Origin: Planctomycetia bacterium
GTDB lineage: Bacteria > Planctomycetota > Planctomycetia > Pirellulales > UBA1268
Reading direction: 5' to 3'
Assembly (NCBI GenBank): GCA_009926295.1
Contig: RFPF01000141.1
Coordinates: 1 to 7,605 of the forward strand
DNA length: 7,605 bases
Shown piece by piece: positions 6,335-7,605 of this stretch (the stretch's first letter is position 1; every line of letters starts with the position of its first letter). The position numbers were made by a program, and so were the translations under genes. The notes beneath the pieces are model-generated. The model was given only the letters and a program-made list of their open reading frames with translations. It did no database searches and was not told where the DNA came from.

Positions 6335-7327
6335 ATGGCCATCTTCGGATTCGGTCGCAAGGACGACGCGGGGGGTTCCGCCACCGGGTCGCCGGAACGC
6401 GGCGGCCTGCTCGACCGGCTGCGGGCGGGGCTCGCGAAGACGGCGCAGGTGCTTGCCACCGACGTCCGCGACCTGTTCAAGCGGGACGGGCGGCTCGTCG
6501 ACGAGGCGTTTCTGGAGGAATTGCGCGGCGCGCTCGTGCGCACCGACATGGGCCCTTCGGCCGCCGACGCCATCGTCGCGGACGTGCGCGAGCGGCTCCG
6601 GTCCCGCGTGGTCGATCCCAAAGTCGTGCTCGACTCGATCCGCAGCAAACTGCTCGAACGCCTCGAGGCCACCGCCGGCGGGCTGGCTGCGGCGGCCTCC
6701 GGACCGACGGTGATCCTGGTCACGGGCGTCAACGGATCCGGCAAGACGACCTCCATCGCCAAGCTCGCCAGCCGCTTCACGAAGGACGGCCGGCGCGTGG
6801 TGCTCGGCGCCGGCGACACGTTCCGCGCGGCCGCGGTCGAGCAGCTCACGGCGTGGGCCGAACGCCTGGGGGCGGAATTGGTCCGTGGTGAGGCTGGCAG
6901 CGATCCGGCGAGCGTCGCCCACCGGGCCGTCGCCCGGGCCGTCGAGGGGGGATTCGACGTGTGCATCATCGACACCGCCGGCCGCCTCCAGACACAGGCC
7001 AACCTGATGCAGGAGCTCGCCAAGATCCGCCGCGTGATCGCCAAGCAGGTTCCGGACGCGCCCCACGAGGTGCTCCTCGTGATCGACGCCACGGCCGGCC
7101 AGAATGCCCTCTCCCAGGCGCAGGGCTTCAAGGAGGCCGCCGGCTGCACGGGGATCGTGCTCTCGAAGCTCGACGGCAGCGCCAGGGGCGGGGTGATCGT
7201 GCCGGTGACCGAGCAGTTCGGCGTGCCGGTGAAGTTCGTCGGTCTCGGCGAGTCGGCCGAGGACCTCGAGCCCTTCGACCCCGAGCGGTTCGTGGCGGCC
7301 CTCCTCGAGGGCGCACTGGCCGCCTGA
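6335..7327 (+). CDS. ftsY: Signal recognition particle receptor FtsY
   Basis: FtsY is the membrane-associated SRP GTPase receptor that delivers ribosome-nascent chain complexes to the Sec translocon. The 330-residue protein has a short N-terminal segment (MAIFGFGRK) instead of the long acidic A domain of E. coli, then the four-helix N domain (about 22-110) and the G domain. GTPase motifs are complete: P-loop GVNGSGKTTS (131-140), insertion-box signature DTFRAAAVEQL (161-171), DTAGR (213-217), SKLDG (277-281, usually TKLDG) and the closing GLGESAEDLEPFDPERFV (303-320). GGAG at 6324-6327, seven bases before the ATG, is a good ribosome site. It is the last gene of the cluster, directly followed by a strong stem-loop. 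It could be confused with Ffh, but there is no methionine-rich M domain. Confidence 0.96.
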   Translation: MAIFGFGRKDDAGGSATGSPERGGLLDRLRAGLAKTAQVLATDVRDLFKRDGRLVDEAFLEELRGALVRTDMGPSAADAIVADVRERLRSRVVDPKVVLDSIRSKLLERLEATAGGLAAAASGPTVILVTGVNGSGKTTSIAKLASRFTKDGRRVVLGAGDTFRAAAVEQLTAWAERLGAELVRGEAGSDPASVAHRAVARAVEGGFDVCIIDTAGRLQTQANLMQELAKIRRVIAKQVPDAPHEVLLVIDATAGQNALSQAQGFKEAAGCTGIVLSKLDGSARGGVIVPVTEQFGVPVKFVGLGESAEDLEPFDPERFVAALLEGALAA

Positions 7328-7328
7328 T

Positions 7329-7374
7329 CCGCAAGGTTTGCCGGCCCGTGTGCCCGGTCGGGCAAACCTTGCGG
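7329..7374 (+). terminator. Perfect 14-bp stem-loop after ftsY, without U tract
   Basis: CCGCAAGGTTTGCC (7329-7342) is an exact inverted copy of GGCAAACCTTGCGG (7361-7374) around an 18-base loop. It begins one base after the ftsY stop codon, where the transcription unit would end. Only two T residues follow the stem, so it is not a standard intrinsic terminator. It may act as a U-less terminator, protect the 3' end of mRNA, or belong to a palindromic repeat family. Confidence 0.65.
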
Positions 7375-7415
7375 TTGCGCGGGGCGGCCTCACGCTTCTG
7401 GCCCGCACGCGGTCG

Positions 7416-7465
7416 ATGCGATGGAAGACGGGGGAGCGGTTCCGACCTGGCGGAACGGATCGCAT
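7416..7465. promoter_or_regulatory. Nested dyads upstream of the exported-protein gene
   Basis: An outer ATGCGAT/ATCGCAT pair (7416-7422 and 7459-7465) encloses an inner GTTCCG/CGGAAC hairpin with a 6-base loop (7439-7444 and 7451-7456). A further AACGCC/GGCGTT hairpin lies at 7482-7498 and a GCGCCGGCGC palindrome at 7504-7513. This may be a structured leader or an operator region for the gene starting at 7537; no clear promoter was found. Confidence 0.3.
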
Positions 7466-7536
7466 TTCCCTCGGGGGAACGAACGCCATGCCGGCGTTGG
7501 AACGCGCCGGCGCAACCAATCGGGGACTCACGAACC

Positions 7537-7605
7537 ATGACTCGCATCGATTTCCGCCTGTCGCTCGCGGCGATCCTGGTGGCGGGAACGGCCTACGCGG
7601 CCGAT
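7537..7605 (+). CDS. Start of an exported protein (signal peptide only, cut by window end)
   Basis: Twenty-three codons run open to the last base of the window. The residues form a typical secretory signal: a short N-region with two arginines (MTRIDFR), a hydrophobic core (LSLAAILVAG) and a signal peptidase I site TAYA followed by AD. The product is therefore probably secreted or periplasmic, but nothing of the mature protein is visible, so no function can be given. No clear Shine-Dalgarno sequence precedes the ATG. It is separated from ftsY by about 210 bases and a strong stem-loop, so it is likely a separate transcription unit. Confidence 0.6.
   Translation, partial: MTRIDFRLSLAAILVAGTAYAAD

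Noticed and set aside
7475..7498. ECF-sigma-type promoter (GGAAC ... CGTT)
   Set aside because: The GGAAC to CGTT spacing is only 14 bases and the -10 part is weak, so the match is not convincing.

Overview
The window is high-GC DNA (around 70% by eye) carrying a tightly packed run of housekeeping genes, all on the + strand: polA, coaE, rho, ribH, nusB and ftsY, followed by the start of a gene for an exported protein. The gene order and protein style (PolA 5'-nuclease and polymerase sequences, Rho with an acidic N-terminal extension, ribH-nusB-ftsY together) suggest a Planctomycetota bacterium, probably Pirellulales-like. That assignment rests on recall of family style, not on a search. No mobile-element genes, CRISPR array, tRNA or rRNA were seen.

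Layout: 1-449 holds no credible gene. It contains a 120-base imperfect inverted repeat (arms 4-123 and 281-400) around a 157-base spacer, then a short regulatory stretch (401-449) with two dyads and a TATGAT hexamer placed so that polA could be transcribed without a leader. polA (450-3194) has an intact 5'-nuclease and polymerase, but its proofreading domain has lost the metal-binding residues. coaE follows 7 bases later, with an unusual Ala/Gly-rich lid region. A good sigma70-type promoter candidate sits in the 3' end of coaE, ahead of a 115-base coaE-rho gap that holds a GC-rich hairpin and a C/T-rich, A-free tract like a Rho-loading site. rho (3962-5354) carries one indel at about 5273 that breaks the last 26 codons. 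The tail is intact in the next frame and ends 7 bases before ribH. ribH, nusB and ftsY follow with gaps of 7, 20 and 14 bases.

ftsY is followed at once by a perfect 14-bp stem-loop without a U tract, the likely end of the transcription unit. Beyond it, 7375-7536 is non-coding and shows nested dyads and three evenly spaced GGAACG words, before a start codon and signal peptide at 7537 that run off the window.

Functionally the cluster joins DNA repair/replication (PolA), the last step of CoA synthesis (CoaE), transcription termination and antitermination (Rho, NusB), riboflavin synthesis (RibH) and membrane-protein targeting (FtsY). I do not see an undescribed defence or mobile system. The points most worth a second look are the rho indel, the degenerate PolA exonuclease with a clamp-binding-like peptide, the inverted repeat before polA, and the possible autoregulatory rho leader.
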